64,000 nucleotides of DNA from Cytobacillus gottheilii. GTDB lineage: Bacteria; Bacillota; Bacilli; Bacillales; Cytobacillaceae. This document shows positions 35,022-44,049 of this stretch, in pieces. The position numbers and the translations under genes are program-made. The first letter of the stretch is position 1; every line of letters starts with the position of its first letter. Below the pieces are notes generated by a model. That model searched no databases. It was not told where the DNA came from and was given only the letters and a program-made list of their open reading frames with translations. The DNA lies in NCBI RefSeq assembly GCF_001636345.1, contig NZ_KV440945.1, positions 3,119,354 to 3,183,353 on the forward strand, given 5' to 3'.

Positions 35022-35669
35022 ATGAATGTCAATCAATTAAAAGTAATGCTTGAATTGCAGGCATTGCAGAATTTTAATGCCTCTGGCTCGTCTAAAGGTG
35101 AGGATTCATTATTCAATGACCTTTTAACCAACTTCTTATCAAGCGGCAGTACATCTGCACTGCAATCGCAAATACCAAATACTCTTGGCGCAGTCGCTTC
35201 TCTTGAGCCGCTCGCAAACAAGAATTCCTTGATGAGTACGTCTAATAACCTCATGCCTCTTAGCTTATCTAAGCTTTCTGGCACAAAGACAAATGGAAGC
35301 TTCAATGATCTGATTGAAAAAGCCTCAGAATTATATAATGTACCCGTTAAGCTAATTCAATCTGTGATAAAACAAGAATCAAATTTTAATGCAAATGCAG
35401 TAAGCCATGCTGGTGCTTCCGGTTTAATGCAGCTCATGCCCGGCACTGCTAGGGGGCTGGGTGTGACAAACATCTTTGATCCTCAGGAAAATATTTTTGC
35501 TGGCACTAAATACTTGAGGCAAATGCTGGATAAATATGATGACAATGTTGAACTTGCATTAGCAGCCTATAATGCAGGACCAGGCAATGTTGACAAATAC
35601 AATGGCATCCCTCCTTTTAATGAGACAAGAAATTATGTTAAAAAGGTTACTAACTCGTACTTTGCTTAA
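35022..35669 (+). CDS. cwlQ: Lytic transglycosylase, SLT domain (YjbJ/CwlQ)
   Basis: A 215-residue protein with a C-terminal SLT goose-lysozyme-type domain (about residues 105-215): [16 protein letters not shown] with the catalytic Glu, [16 protein letters not shown], and [15 protein letters not shown]. The first 100 residues are Ser/Asn-rich and of low complexity and do not form a classical signal peptide; B. subtilis CwlQ likewise lacks an obvious one. It cleaves peptidoglycan between MurNAc and GlcNAc. AAGGAG lies upstream of the ATG. It ends at a terminator. Confidence 0.9.
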   Translation: MNVNQLKVMLELQALQNFNASGSSKGEDSLFNDLLTNFLSSGSTSALQSQIPNTLGAVASLEPLANKNSLMSTSNNLMPLSLSKLSGTKTNGSFNDLIEKASELYNVPVKLIQSVIKQESNFNANAVSHAGASGLMQLMPGTARGLGVTNIFDPQENIFAGTKYLRQMLDKYDDNVELALAAYNAGPGNVDKYNGIPPFNETRNYVKKVTNSYFA

Positions 35670-35697
35670 AAGATAACTAAACATGATCTCTTTGTAA

Positions 35698-35737
35698 AAA
35701 ATAAGCCTGCTGACTTTGATTGCAGGCTTATTCCTGT
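35698..35737 (+). terminator. Terminator of yjbK-cwlQ
   Basis: Stem AATAAGCCTGC / GCAGGCTTATT, loop of 11 bases, then a weak T-rich tail. Confidence 0.75.
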
Positions 35738-35859
35738 CTTTATCCACAATTATTCTTCAACTTACAATCCCATTGCTATTCTCCAGCCTAAATATGCACG
35801 AATTTAACATTATCCATATATCGCATTCTAGTCTAATTCATTCCCAAAATGCGGTTTGT

Positions 35860-35888
35860 TTGAGATATCTTGATTACATTGATAAAAT
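35860..35888 (+). promoter_or_regulatory. Probable sigma-A promoter of yjbI-spxH
   Basis: TTGAGA (35860-35865), 17 bases, TAAAAT (35883-35888). The remaining leader to the yjbI start is about 155 bases and contains no gene; 35738-35859 also shows nothing. Confidence 0.55.
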
Positions 35889-36052
35889 ATAAACAGATAT
35901 CTCGATAAACATGTTACACCTATTTGTAATCATATTTACATCTATACACCACTTTTAATATATTCCAGCAAATGTACTGCGAGACGATAATGTGGCTCAT
36001 GCTGTGTCTATCATTCAGGCATTGAGCTAATTTAATAAAGGGAGTAATGAAT

Positions 36053-36460
36053 ATGACAGGAAAAATGCAGACACCATTTGACATAATCGGTGAAGATAAG
36101 CTTCATCAGCTTGTCGACGCTTTTTACACTAGAGTTGCAGAGCATCCTGATCTCGCTCCTATTTTTCCAAAAGACTTAGAAGAAACAGCCAGGAAACAAA
36201 AACAATTTTTAACTCAGTATTTAGGCGGACCACAAATTTATACAGCAGAGCATGGGCACCCTATGCTAAGAGCCAGGCATTTGCCTTTTGAAATAACGCC
36301 ATTGCGTGCTCGTGCATGGGTTTCATGTATGCATAATGCAATGGATGAAGTAGAGCTGACCGGCCCATTAAGAGAGGATTTTTTTGCCAGGCTTAACCTG
36401 ACTGCCCAGCATATGATTAATACTCCAGATAAAGATGAAATGAAAGGTGAGAGCTCTTGA
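36053..36460 (+). CDS. yjbI: Truncated hemoglobin, group II (YjbI)
   Basis: A 135-residue globin: [18 protein letters not shown] at the start, [16 protein letters not shown], then [13 protein letters not shown] containing the proximal His region, and [14 protein letters not shown] with the distal Trp (G8) of group II. It binds haem and oxygen; B. subtilis YjbI is linked to Spx/YjbH biology and to protein oxidation. ATG 36053 has AAAGGGAG eight bases upstream; an ATG two codons earlier is too close to it. The stop overlaps the spxH start. Confidence 0.92.
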   Translation: MTGKMQTPFDIIGEDKLHQLVDAFYTRVAEHPDLAPIFPKDLEETARKQKQFLTQYLGGPQIYTAEHGHPMLRARHLPFEITPLRARAWVSCMHNAMDEVELTGPLREDFFARLNLTAQHMINTPDKDEMKGESS

Positions 36461-37338
36461 ACAATCATGAACGATTTGAAACAAAGATGGCGTCTCCCCA
36501 TTGCCATGGCAATGAAAAGAAACCATTGGAATTGTACATGTTCCTTGATCCTTTATGTCCTGAATGCTGGGCGTTGGAGCCGATTATAAAAAAGCTGACG
36601 ATTGAGTATGGACGCTATTTTTCCATTAAACATGTATTAAGCGGCAAGCTGGCTGCTTTAAATATGGGCCGCAAAAAAAATTATGAAAACATCGCAGAGC
36701 TTTGGGAAAAAACAGCGAGTCGATCTGGTATGTCCTGCGATGGGAATTTATGGTTTGAAAATCCAATCTCCTCTCCATATTTGGCCTCTATTGCCATTAA
36801 GGCGGCAGAGCTGCAAGGAAGGAAATCAGGCATTCGCTTTTTACGGAAGCTGCAAGAAGCACTGTTTCTAGAAAAACAAAATGTTTCCAGCTTTGAAGTG
36901 CTAAAAGATTGCGCTAGAGATACTGGGTTAGATGTAGTGGAATTTGTCGCTGATATGCACTCTGAAAGTGCGGCAAAAGCCTTTCAATGCGATTTGAAAA
37001 TCACTGCTGAAATGGAAGTTGAAGAAATTCCAACGCTCGTCTTTTTCAATGAAAATATTGAAGAGGAAGGGATTAAAGTAACAGGTTATTATCCGTACGA
37101 TATTTACGAACAGATTTTAGAAGAAATGCTTCCGGAGCAGCCGGAGAAATCTCCTTTGCCTGATATTGAAGATTTTCTTGCTTACTTTAAACTTGTCGCG
37201 GCAAAAGAAATTGCCGTTGTCTATAATATGACTGAAACGGAAGTAAATAGAATAATGAAAAAGCTGCAGCTTAAACAAATAGCTGAACCTGTGCCGGCAA
37301 AATACGGACATTTTTGGAAATACTGTGAAAAAATTTAA
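36457..37338 (+). CDS. spxH: ClpXP adaptor SpxH (YjbH), DsbA-like
   Basis: A 293-residue thioredoxin-fold protein that presents the regulator Spx to ClpXP for degradation. The N-terminus has a His/Cys-rich SPHCHGN metal-binding stretch and the DsbA-like C34-P-E-C37 in [12 protein letters not shown]; a helical insertion and a C-terminal domain follow. The start is a TTG overlapping the yjbI stop by three bases, with AAAGGTGAG upstream. The yjbI-spxH operon and the substrate gene spx, 5 kb away, are both conserved in position. Confidence 0.95.
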   Translation: MNNHERFETKMASPHCHGNEKKPLELYMFLDPLCPECWALEPIIKKLTIEYGRYFSIKHVLSGKLAALNMGRKKNYENIAELWEKTASRSGMSCDGNLWFENPISSPYLASIAIKAAELQGRKSGIRFLRKLQEALFLEKQNVSSFEVLKDCARDTGLDVVEFVADMHSESAAKAFQCDLKITAEMEVEEIPTLVFFNENIEEEGIKVTGYYPYDIYEQILEEMLPEQPEKSPLPDIEDFLAYFKLVAAKEIAVVYNMTETEVNRIMKKLQLKQIAEPVPAKYGHFWKYCEKI

Positions 37339-37368
37339 GTTATGTCTTTCTGACATAGCTTTTTTTTA
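37338..37368 (+). terminator. Terminator of yjbI-spxH
   Basis: Stem AGTTATGTC / GACATAGCT with a five-base loop, followed by eight T. It starts at the stop codon. Confidence 0.85.
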
Positions 37369-37446
37369 TAAATAGAACTTAACTAAGCAAGATATTTGCT
37401 GGGGATTAAACAGAATCGTGACATGGTTAAAAGGAGAGATTAAAAT

Positions 37447-37560
37447 GAAAAAGCCATGCTTTTTTGCACGGCTCTTCATATACATAAACGAACAAAGGGG
37501 ATGGGAGAAATTTTTCACGATCAAACAAAGGGGTATATGTTTGCTTGTGATTAACTTCAC
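37447..37560 (-). ncRNA. roxS: Small regulatory RNA RoxS (RsaE)
   Basis: About 114 nt on the minus strand, between spxH and yizD, the same locus as B. subtilis roxS. The transcript has the RsaE hallmarks: ATACCCCTTTGTTTGA and a second CCCATCCCCTTTGTTCG, two C-rich single-stranded motifs that pair with Shine-Dalgarno sequences, separated by GTGAAAAATTTCTC. It ends in a GCCGTGC/GCATGGC hairpin with TTTTT. RoxS adjusts central metabolism mRNAs to the NADH/NAD ratio. Open frames over this region on both strands are shadows of the RNA. Confidence 0.92.
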
Positions 37561-37562
37561 AA
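37545..37562 (-). promoter_or_regulatory. Rex operator at the roxS start
   Basis: TTGTGAAGTTAATCACAA fits the Rex box TTGTGAA-W4-TTCACAA apart from the centre. It covers the predicted transcription start, so NADH-sensitive repression by Rex is expected. Confidence 0.8.
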
Positions 37563-37566
37563 CCAT

Positions 37567-37595
37567 AATATATCATGTGGAACAATTAACATCAA
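37567..37595 (-). promoter_or_regulatory. Promoter of roxS
   Basis: Minus strand TTGATG (37595-37590), 17 bases, TATATT (37572-37567). It places the start near 37560. Confidence 0.8.
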
Positions 37596-37728
37596 CCATT
37601 TTGTGCTTCTTTTCACATTATTGTCAAAAATTCAAAACACATATCAAATTCATTTTTTCTTGGACAAATTCATAAAGTAGAATAAATTGTATTTCCGTTT
37701 AAGTTATCTCGTAATAGGAGGTGTAAAG

Positions 37729-37902
37729 ATGAAAAAAATCCAACTTTTTTCAATCCTGGCAGTATTGATTTTTTGCTTTTTTCTAAATGTATTAGGTTTA
37801 TTAAAGCTTGTTCCCCTTTTTATTACTGCACCTCTATTGTTTGCTTCATTAATAACATTCATATCTTTCTTAAATAACAGAAATCGATTTAAAGGATTCT
37901 AA
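37729..37902 (+). CDS. yizD: Small hydrophobic protein, YizD-like
   Basis: A 57-residue peptide with two hydrophobic helices (about residues 4-22 and 26-44) and a basic tail ending NRFKGF. It has an ideal AGGAGGTG seven bases before the ATG at 37729; the longer frame to 37687 has none. The position between roxS and pepF is that of B. subtilis yizD, an uncharacterised gene of similar size. The gene name rests mainly on position and length. Confidence 0.7.
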   Translation: MKKIQLFSILAVLIFCFFLNVLGLLKLVPLFITAPLLFASLITFISFLNNRNRFKGF

Positions 37903-37970
37903 CATATTGCCATAGCTATATGATGGTTTTTTCAAGGCTTCATTGCCCACTTTTATATTAAAGCTAAAAA

Positions 37971-38012
37971 TAAAAGGCAGCCAAAGCTGAACGTAGCTTA
38001 GCTGCCTTTTTT
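37971..38012. terminator. Bidirectional terminator between yizD and pepF
   Basis: AAAAGGCAGC / GCTGCCTTTT arms with a loop of about 20 bases and T-runs on both sides. Confidence 0.8.
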
Positions 38013-38023
38013 AATTAAAGTTT

Positions 38024-39844
38024 TTAAGATAGAAGTTCTTCCATCTCATTTAGTTTTTCTTCAAAAACTTTGCATGCATCTTCAATAGCTTGCTTGCTGG
38101 TCATATCAACGCCTGCTTTTTTCAGAACCTCAATAGGATAATCAGAGCTTCCAGCTTTTAAGAATTCGACATAGCGATCGACTGCCGGCTGTCCCTCTTC
38201 TAAAATTTGCTTGCTTAGTGCTGTAGCGGCACTATAGCCTGTAGCATATTGATAAACATAATAGTTGTAATAGAAATGAGGAATTCTAGACCATTCAAGA
38301 CCAATCTCTTCGTCAATAATGATATCTTCTTCCCCGAAATATTTTTTATTTAATTCATAATAAGCTTCAGTCAATGATTCTGCTGTTAATGCTTCATTGT
38401 TTTGAGCCTTCTCATGAATTAAATGTTCAAATTCGGCAAACATCGTTTGACGGAAAACAGTACCTCTGAATCCTTCAAGGAAATGATTTAGGAGATACAG
38501 ACGCTTCTTGTCATCATCAATTGTCTTAAGCAAGTAATCATTTAAAAGAGCTTCATTGCATGTGGATGCAACCTCAGCAACAAAAATTGAATAATTTCCG
38601 TATGGATATGGCTGGTTTTTTCTTGTGTAATAACTGTGTACAGAATGACCAAATTCATGAGCTAGAGTAAACAGATTATTTACATTATCCTGCCAGTTCA
38701 TTAGTATATATGGATTTGTCCCATAAGTTCCTGATGAATAAGCACCGCTTCTTTTCCCTTTATTCTCGTGTACATCCACCCAGCGGTTTTCAAAGCCCTC
38801 TTTGAGCACATTTAAATAGTCTTCTCCTAATGGTGCAAGCCCCTTTAAGATATGCTCCTTCGCCTCATCATATGAAACCTCCATCTTTACATCCTTTACT
38901 AGAGGTGTATAGAGATCATACATATGCAATTCCTCTAATCCAAGGACTTTCTTGCGCAGTTTTACATAGCGGTGCAACAGGTGAAGGTTATCATTGATTG
39001 TGCTGACTAAGTTATCATAAACACTCTCTGGGATATTATTATTGGCAAGTGCTGCTTGTCTTGCTGATTCATATTTCCTGATTTGAGCATTAAAGTTATG
39101 ATTTTTCACATTTCCGCTTAAAGTACTTGCAAAGGTATTTTTAAACTGTCCATATGTGCCGTATACTGCCTTAAATGCATCATGGCGCACCCGTTGGTCA
39201 TCACTCTCTAAGAAGCGCACGTAACGGCCATGTGTGACCTCCACCTCATTGCCGTTTTCATCTTTAATAGCCGGGAATTCAAGATCGGCATTATTCAGTG
39301 CTCCAAATGTATTGCTGGATGCCCCAAGCACTTCTGACGCTTGGGCAAGCAAAGCCTCCTGCTCGGCTGATAACACATGTGGACGCTGTAAATTAATTTC
39401 ATCAAGAGCTTGCTTATAAAGCTTGAGCTCTTCTTTTTCCTCTAAAAAGCCCTCTACCTTTTTTTCTTCAATGGCAAGAAGTTCTGGCACAACATAAGCC
39501 AGTGCAGCGCCTGCTTTCGAGTATACAGTTTTAATTCTGTCTTCCATTCCCTGATACTTCGAATTAGTTGTATCCTGATCATATTTCATATGAGCATATG
39601 TATAGAGCTTGCTTAATCTTGAAAACAAATGATCTTGATACTGAAGTGCTTCATACAATACGTCTGCACTTTCACCAAGCTTACCTTCATACTTGGATGC
39701 TTCAGGTATTAAAGCTTCAACTGCTTTAAATTCCTTTTCCCAAACCTCATCTGTCTCAAAAATATCTTCTAGCCTCCAAGTATCTTCAACTGCAATTTCA
39801 CTTCTGGCCGGCAATTTTTGCACAGCGGCAGTTTCATTTGTCAT
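38024..39844 (-). CDS. pepF: Oligoendopeptidase F
   Basis: A 606-residue cytosolic M3-family zinc metallopeptidase. The zinc motif HEFGH lies around residue 390 (FTLAHEFGHSVHSYY) with the downstream Glu in FVAEVASTCNEALLND. It cleaves peptides of about 7-20 residues; in B. subtilis PepF overproduction blocks sporulation initiation, apparently by degrading signalling peptides. ATG 39844 has GGAGGGG upstream, and the 20 extra codons of the longer frame do not. coiA lies upstream in the same direction, as in B. subtilis; the products of the two Opp systems nearby would be its substrates. Confidence 0.95.
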   Translation of the reverse strand: MTNETAAVQKLPARSEIAVEDTWRLEDIFETDEVWEKEFKAVEALIPEASKYEGKLGESADVLYEALQYQDHLFSRLSKLYTYAHMKYDQDTTNSKYQGMEDRIKTVYSKAGAALAYVVPELLAIEEKKVEGFLEEKEELKLYKQALDEINLQRPHVLSAEQEALLAQASEVLGASSNTFGALNNADLEFPAIKDENGNEVEVTHGRYVRFLESDDQRVRHDAFKAVYGTYGQFKNTFASTLSGNVKNHNFNAQIRKYESARQAALANNNIPESVYDNLVSTINDNLHLLHRYVKLRKKVLGLEELHMYDLYTPLVKDVKMEVSYDEAKEHILKGLAPLGEDYLNVLKEGFENRWVDVHENKGKRSGAYSSGTYGTNPYILMNWQDNVNNLFTLAHEFGHSVHSYYTRKNQPYPYGNYSIFVAEVASTCNEALLNDYLLKTIDDDKKRLYLLNHFLEGFRGTVFRQTMFAEFEHLIHEKAQNNEALTAESLTEAYYELNKKYFGEEDIIIDEEIGLEWSRIPHFYYNYYVYQYATGYSAATALSKQILEEGQPAVDRYVEFLKAGSSDYPIEVLKKAGVDMTSKQAIEDACKVFEEKLNEMEELLS

Positions 39845-39996
39845 TGTATTGTCCCCTCCAGTAAATAATGCGATAAATAGTAGTGGTAATTTTAACAATA
39901 GCACTATAGGTTACTTCTCCTTTACTGCGAAAATTCCTGCTATTTTCCGATATTTTTATCAGCGTCTCATCCTATTCTGTGCTAAAAGACTGTATT

Positions 39997-41211
39997 TCAT
40001 TTATTAAATTGGTTTTGACTGGCTTGTTTCATTATATATTTTCCAAATCGCTTGTTTAAAGATTGATCATATTGCACTTGTTCATTTTGGCTATAAGGAA
40101 ATATAAGTTTATTAGAAACAAAATATCCTCCCTGGTCTGTTTTGGAGATTATATATAAATGTTCTAATAAGCTGAAATACTCCTCAACAGCTCGAAACTC
40201 CTCAGATTCATCGAAAAGAGGGAATCTTCTCACTGAAATACTTTTACTCCGAACCCTCTTATAAAAGGAGGTTTTGGCGTCGCTTATCGTAAATGTCTTT
40301 TTCTTCATTATTACATCCATCATTAGAAACGTTTGCCATTGCAAAGGTGGTGTGGAAATATAGGGTGAATGAAAAACAGGAAGACCAATTTCTGAAGGAA
40401 GTTGTGATGGAGAGATACGATGATTATATAATTCGGCTAACATTGCTTTACCGAAAGAGCTATTTCTAACTGCTGCAAAGTCTTTTTGCTTTCTGATGAC
40501 AGATTGCCATTGCTGAAAAGATATAGATGAAGATTCGTTTGAAAGATGGAGTAATGTAGAGAGATCAAGATTTTTGAGCGGTTTAATTTGCAGGTTGACG
40601 AATGTGTTTTTCGTGGAATATGGAAGCGGGTTTTTAAGAAAAACAAAATGCATTGTGTTTGGACAAAACGCTAGGATTTCCCATGACTTCCTTTCATATA
40701 GTGAAAGGAATAGATAATTAAATGAGGTAAGTGCAATTCTGTTGTGATCGATCCGTTTGATTTTGTTAGCTCCTATGATCCAGATTGGGATGATGCCAGC
40801 TTGGAGATAGGACTGGGTTCGCTTGTAAAACAAATCCTCTGAAATCGGCGAGCACTGAAATTCAATGGCAAATGATTGTTCCTTATATATAAATCCTATA
40901 TCTGCCCTCTGCTGAATTTCATGATAATAATATTCCATTACGGGAGTGACTCCTTTTTGCCGCAGCCAATTGTATAGCTTAATTTTTCCATTCAAATGAT
41001 ATTGCGACTCATTTTCATAGCTTTCCGGACACCTCGAATGCATGTGATGAGCAAAGTGCGGAATGCGTTTTGTGCCAGCTTTTAATAACAATGTTTCCGA
41101 ACACTCACGGCAAAAGTAAGGTCCCTTCTCCTTGAGAGATATAGCCTCGGCTCTAGTGTATGACCTAAAAAGTGAAACAACTTCCCCTGAGCTGTTTACT
41201 GCAGTTAACAT
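39997..41211 (-). CDS. coiA: Competence protein CoiA
   Basis: A 404-residue protein of the CoiA family, needed for transformation by processing of incoming DNA recombination intermediates. The N-terminus has a zinc-like YFCRECSETLLLKAGTKRIPHFAHH followed by a Cys at RCPES, then a restriction-endonuclease-like core with QRADIGFIYKEQSFAIEFQ, which contains the Asp and Glu of a PD-(D/E)xK site. The start is the second of two adjacent ATGs, after AAAGGAGG. A TTGACA lies in the upstream region near 41295-41300. Synteny with pepF and mecA is conserved. Confidence 0.9.
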   Translation of the reverse strand: MLTAVNSSGEVVSLFRSYTRAEAISLKEKGPYFCRECSETLLLKAGTKRIPHFAHHMHSRCPESYENESQYHLNGKIKLYNWLRQKGVTPVMEYYYHEIQQRADIGFIYKEQSFAIEFQCSPISEDLFYKRTQSYLQAGIIPIWIIGANKIKRIDHNRIALTSFNYLFLSLYERKSWEILAFCPNTMHFVFLKNPLPYSTKNTFVNLQIKPLKNLDLSTLLHLSNESSSISFQQWQSVIRKQKDFAAVRNSSFGKAMLAELYNHRISPSQLPSEIGLPVFHSPYISTPPLQWQTFLMMDVIMKKKTFTISDAKTSFYKRVRSKSISVRRFPLFDESEEFRAVEEYFSLLEHLYIISKTDQGGYFVSNKLIFPYSQNEQVQYDQSLNKRFGKYIMKQASQNQFNK

Positions 41212-41328
41212 CATTCTTCCTCCTTTCTTTCTAGTAGGTATTCGTGAATCATACATCTAACTCCTTTATGTTTGAAAAATTTATGGATAATTATGTTACT
41301 GTCAAAGTATATACAATTTTTAAAATGC

Positions 41329-41360
41329 AAAAAAAAACGATTTCAATATTGAAATCGTTT
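41329..41360 (-). terminator. Terminator of mecA
   Basis: Perfect palindrome AACGATTTCAATATTGAAATCGTT followed on the minus strand by TTTTTTT. It begins directly after the mecA stop codon. Confidence 0.9.
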
Positions 41361-41363
41361 TGG

Positions 41364-42032
41364 TTATTTGAAATATTTACGAAGTTCTGCAAAAACATTA
41401 CTTTCAATAATCGTTTTTCCGTATTCAGTAATACGGTGGATTGTTACTTGCGTTTCGTAACCATATTCAAGCATAATGCTGAGAAGATTGTCGATATCTT
41501 CTTCATCAAACAATTCTTCGTCAAAATCAAGAAATAAATAGTAGCTGCCTTCAAAAGAATATAATGTTGTTTTGATGGAATCAAGCTCTGATTTTTTTGA
41601 CAGAGAAATAATATCTTCAAAGTCTTTGAAGGTTATTAGAAATTCCAAATTGCCTTCATACTGTTCATTTTCTTCAGTTGCATCTTCAGAATTAAAGTGA
41701 TGATCAAGCAACTCTTCAATTCTTTCATCAACCGGAAGATCCTGCGCTTTTTCATCTGGAACAGGAAGTTCTAATTTTTGGCCATCTTTTGAGAGCTGTG
41801 CCCTTGTGACAAGTACTTCTAAGCCTTTATCCAGCGCCTGAACTTGTATCCAAAGCGGACCTTCTGCAAAGAAATCTTCTTCCCGATGAACCTCATCCAT
41901 CATTTCCCAAAATAATTCTTCACTTCTTTCGCGGTTATACCAGATTTCCTCGCGATCAAAGCCTCTTTCCTCTATATCAATGTAAGAAATGTAAAACTTA
42001 ACTGTATTATCATTAATACGTTCAATTTCCAT
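41364..42032 (-). CDS. mecA: Adaptor protein MecA
   Basis: A 222-residue acidic adaptor. The N-terminal domain (MEIERINDNTVKFYISYIDIEERGFDREEIWYN region) recognises ComK and other substrates. A very acidic linker follows, and the C-terminal domain (from about 115) binds ClpC and drives its assembly with ClpP. MecA thus keeps competence off by degrading ComK. The ATG has AGAAGGGAGAG upstream. It lies between coiA and spx, as in B. subtilis. Confidence 0.96.
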   Translation of the reverse strand: MEIERINDNTVKFYISYIDIEERGFDREEIWYNRERSEELFWEMMDEVHREEDFFAEGPLWIQVQALDKGLEVLVTRAQLSKDGQKLELPVPDEKAQDLPVDERIEELLDHHFNSEDATEENEQYEGNLEFLITFKDFEDIISLSKKSELDSIKTTLYSFEGSYYLFLDFDEELFDEEDIDNLLSIMLEYGYETQVTIHRITEYGKTIIESNVFAELRKYFK

Positions 42033-42375
42033 ACAACAACTCTCCCTTCTGGCTATGGTTGAAGGGACTAAAGACCCTTAAATAGTTACTTTTTCTCCAT
42101 ATACCCAGTATAGAACAGGTTAATCTGTTTTAACCATTCTTTTAGAGCAAAGGCCTACGATTAAGTCCAAATTATGTGCCTTGTACTTATATTTTATGAT
42201 AAAAACAGAATAAAGGGAATTAAAAAAGCATGATTCATTAAAAACCGTTATATGCCTAATTCCTCTTTTTAAAAGTGGTTAATGTATTTTAACAGAAATA
42301 TAGCGCATCTACAAGAAAAGAGAATTGTGGCATTAAAACGGGTGATCCAGTGTGTTTCTGCGTTTATAAAAAACA
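42033..42375. other. Gap between mecA and spx
   Basis: About 340 AT-rich bases that should contain the mecA promoter. I see GGTTAA-N6-TTAACC at 42118-42135, a six-base inverted repeat, and GGGTCTTTAGTCCC near the mecA start, but no gene or convincing promoter pair. Confidence 0.5.
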
Positions 42376-42412
42376 AATAAAAACCTTCTTTCATCAATTG
42401 AAAGAAGGTTTA
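42376..42412 (-). terminator. Terminator of spx
   Basis: Minus-strand ACCTTCTTTCAATTG-ATGAAAGAAGGT followed by TTTTTATT, immediately after the stop. Confidence 0.88.
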
Positions 42413-42417
42413 AAAAT

Positions 42418-42813
42418 TTAATTAACAAGTCGTTGTGCTTCACGAAGCTGATACGTACGTACCTTTCTTGGAAGGAATCGTCTAATCTCGTCTTCATTAT
42501 AACCAACCTGTAAACGTTTCTCATCAATAATAATTGGGCGTCTAAGCAGGCCGGGATTATCTTTAATCAATTCAAATAAATTTTGAAGAGGCATCGTCTC
42601 AAGATTAACATCTAATTTTTGGAACGTTTTTGAACGAGTTGAAATAATTTCATCTGTTCCGTCCTCTGTCATTCGAAGAATTTCTTTAATTTCTTCAATT
42701 GATAATGGCTCAGAAAAAATATTTCTTTCTTTATAAGGAATTTCATGCTCCTCTAACCATTGTTTCGCTTTCCTGCAAGATGTGCAACTTGGTGAAGTGT
42801 ATAATGTGACCAT
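42418..42813 (-). CDS. spx: Transcriptional regulator Spx
   Basis: A 131-residue ArsC-like regulator that binds the RNA polymerase alpha C-terminal domain and turns on the thiol-stress regulon. The redox switch C10-T-S-C13 is present, as is Gly52, which contacts alpha-CTD in B. subtilis. The C-terminal tail for ClpXP recognition ends [17 protein letters not shown] lies upstream. Its level is set by SpxH/ClpXP, encoded 5 kb away. A TATAAT lies on the minus strand at 42943-42938 and may be its -10 box. Confidence 0.97.
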   Translation of the reverse strand: MVTLYTSPSCTSCRKAKQWLEEHEIPYKERNIFSEPLSIEEIKEILRMTEDGTDEIISTRSKTFQKLDVNLETMPLQNLFELIKDNPGLLRRPIIIDEKRLQVGYNEDEIRRFLPRKVRTYQLREAQRLVN

Positions 42814-43363
42814 TTTACAAATTCACACTCCCTTAATTTAGACATATTATTAGATCTATTGTTAGATTTTTTTCTTGTTTATAAAACTTGGAGCTTTGTA
42901 AATTAAAATCACTTTAAAAAAGTAATTTGTATTATCTATTATACACTAATAGAAGCCCATTGGATATAAGTTTTTATAAACACCCTAAAAGTATGAGATG
43001 ATCTTTTAGGTTAAACAGTAAATTCTCTGTTACACTATATAAGACGATTGAAGCGTGAAAAAGTTTCATTTTTCATTTAAAACGATAAAACGTTCACAAA
43101 GTATTCACATTTCCTCTTTTAATTAGGGTAGTTTATATTCAATAGGTACCCCTTTTTACAAGTTTTAAACTTAAATTCACTATTATTTTCTCAATTAAAG
43201 CTATTAAATTGAAAAAAGGATTAAACGTCACTGAATAGTTTCACTGCTTGAAAGGGCTTTCCCTGAGGAGTAAAGCTAACTTTCACAGCATGCATGCCGC
43301 TATTCCCAGCATATCAAAGTTTACTCATGAGATGAGTATCTATTTTTTAAGATCAGAAACCAA
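42814..43363. other. Long intergenic region upstream of spx
   Basis: About 550 AT-rich bases between spx and the yjbC terminator. Apart from the TATAAT at 42938-42943 (minus strand) I see no coding frame with a ribosome-binding site. In B. subtilis spx has several stress-controlled promoters here, but I could not pick out PerR or YodB boxes by eye. Confidence 0.5.
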
Positions 43364-43422
43364 AATAAAAACCGAACGATTTAACAGATAATGATAAGAA
43401 ATCTGTTAATTGTTCGGTTTTA
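43364..43422 (-). terminator. Terminator of yjbC
   Basis: Minus-strand ACCGAACAATTAACAGATT and AATCTGTTAAATCGTTCGGT arms pairing with few mismatches, then TTTTTATTTT. It is about 50 bases after the yjbC stop. Confidence 0.82.
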
Positions 43423-43473
43423 TCGTGAGCTGAAACGCTTATTTTAAGAAAACATTATATTCCACCGGTTATT

Positions 43474-44049
43474 TTATAGGCGATCAAGGACGTTTTTTCC
43501 GCTCTCTCCTTCATCAAAGGTCAGGACTTCATCTACTTTCTGGTAAGACTCTCCATAAAATTGCTTATCCTTATATGTGTGAACAAGTTCATAGGTTGTC
43601 TTCATTGCTTCAAAAATAGTATCTTCTGATTCATTATTCGGTGCCCAGTAGAGGATTTCCATTGCATTGATTTCTTTCGTGGCCAGTGATCTTCTGCGAT
43701 ATCCAATAGACTGTGCATGTTTAAAGCCTTCACGCTTATAGAAACGCAGGCGCTTCTCTGTATCCGTATCGTCATAATTAACTGGTTCAACCTCTAAAAT
43801 GATTGGCTTCCCTTTATCCTTCATCTTGCCAAGCAGCTTTTTGCCAAGGCCCATCCCCCGGGCATCCTTGGATACAAATAAATAATCAATAAAAACAAAA
43901 TGGTCAAGTTCCACATACATCAAGACATGATGTGGTCCTTCATCTTTATGATAAATTTCTGACTGTTCATCAAGCAAAGTTTCCATATGCTCTTTTGATT
44001 TCATTTCTTCAATAGGAAAATATTGATTTAATTTTTCATACCAATGCAT
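43474..44049 (-). CDS. yjbC: GNAT-family acetyltransferase (YjbC)
   Basis: A 191-residue protein with a GNAT core: FIDYLFVSKDARGMGLGKKLLGKM contains the acetyl-CoA loop (R-G-M-G-L-G-K), and RLRFYKREGFKHAQSIGY the C-terminal GNAT element. About 70 residues of C-terminal extension follow. B. subtilis YjbC has this length and is cotranscribed with spx. Here a strong terminator and 660 bases separate them, so coupling may be weaker. Substrate unknown. RBS AAGGAGAAG precedes the ATG. Confidence 0.88.
   Translation of the reverse strand: MHWYEKLNQYFPIEEMKSKEHMETLLDEQSEIYHKDEGPHHVLMYVELDHFVFIDYLFVSKDARGMGLGKKLLGKMKDKGKPIILEVEPVNYDDTDTEKRLRFYKREGFKHAQSIGYRRRSLATKEINAMEILYWAPNNESEDTIFEAMKTTYELVHTYKDKQFYGESYQKVDEVLTFDEGESGKNVLDRL

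Noticed and set aside
37366..37566. Minus-strand 66-residue frame
   Set aside because: Coincides with the RoxS transcript and its terminator; no conserved protein features.
37418..37675. Plus-strand 85-residue frame with AAGGAGAG before an internal ATG
   Set aside because: The minus strand of this interval is RoxS with promoter and terminator; the composition is not protein-like and the apparent start lies in the sRNA terminator.
41257..41328. Possible ComK boxes upstream of coiA
   Set aside because: AT-rich AAAA/TTTT stretches exist, but I could not find the paired AAAA-N5-TTTT arrangement clearly enough to report a site.
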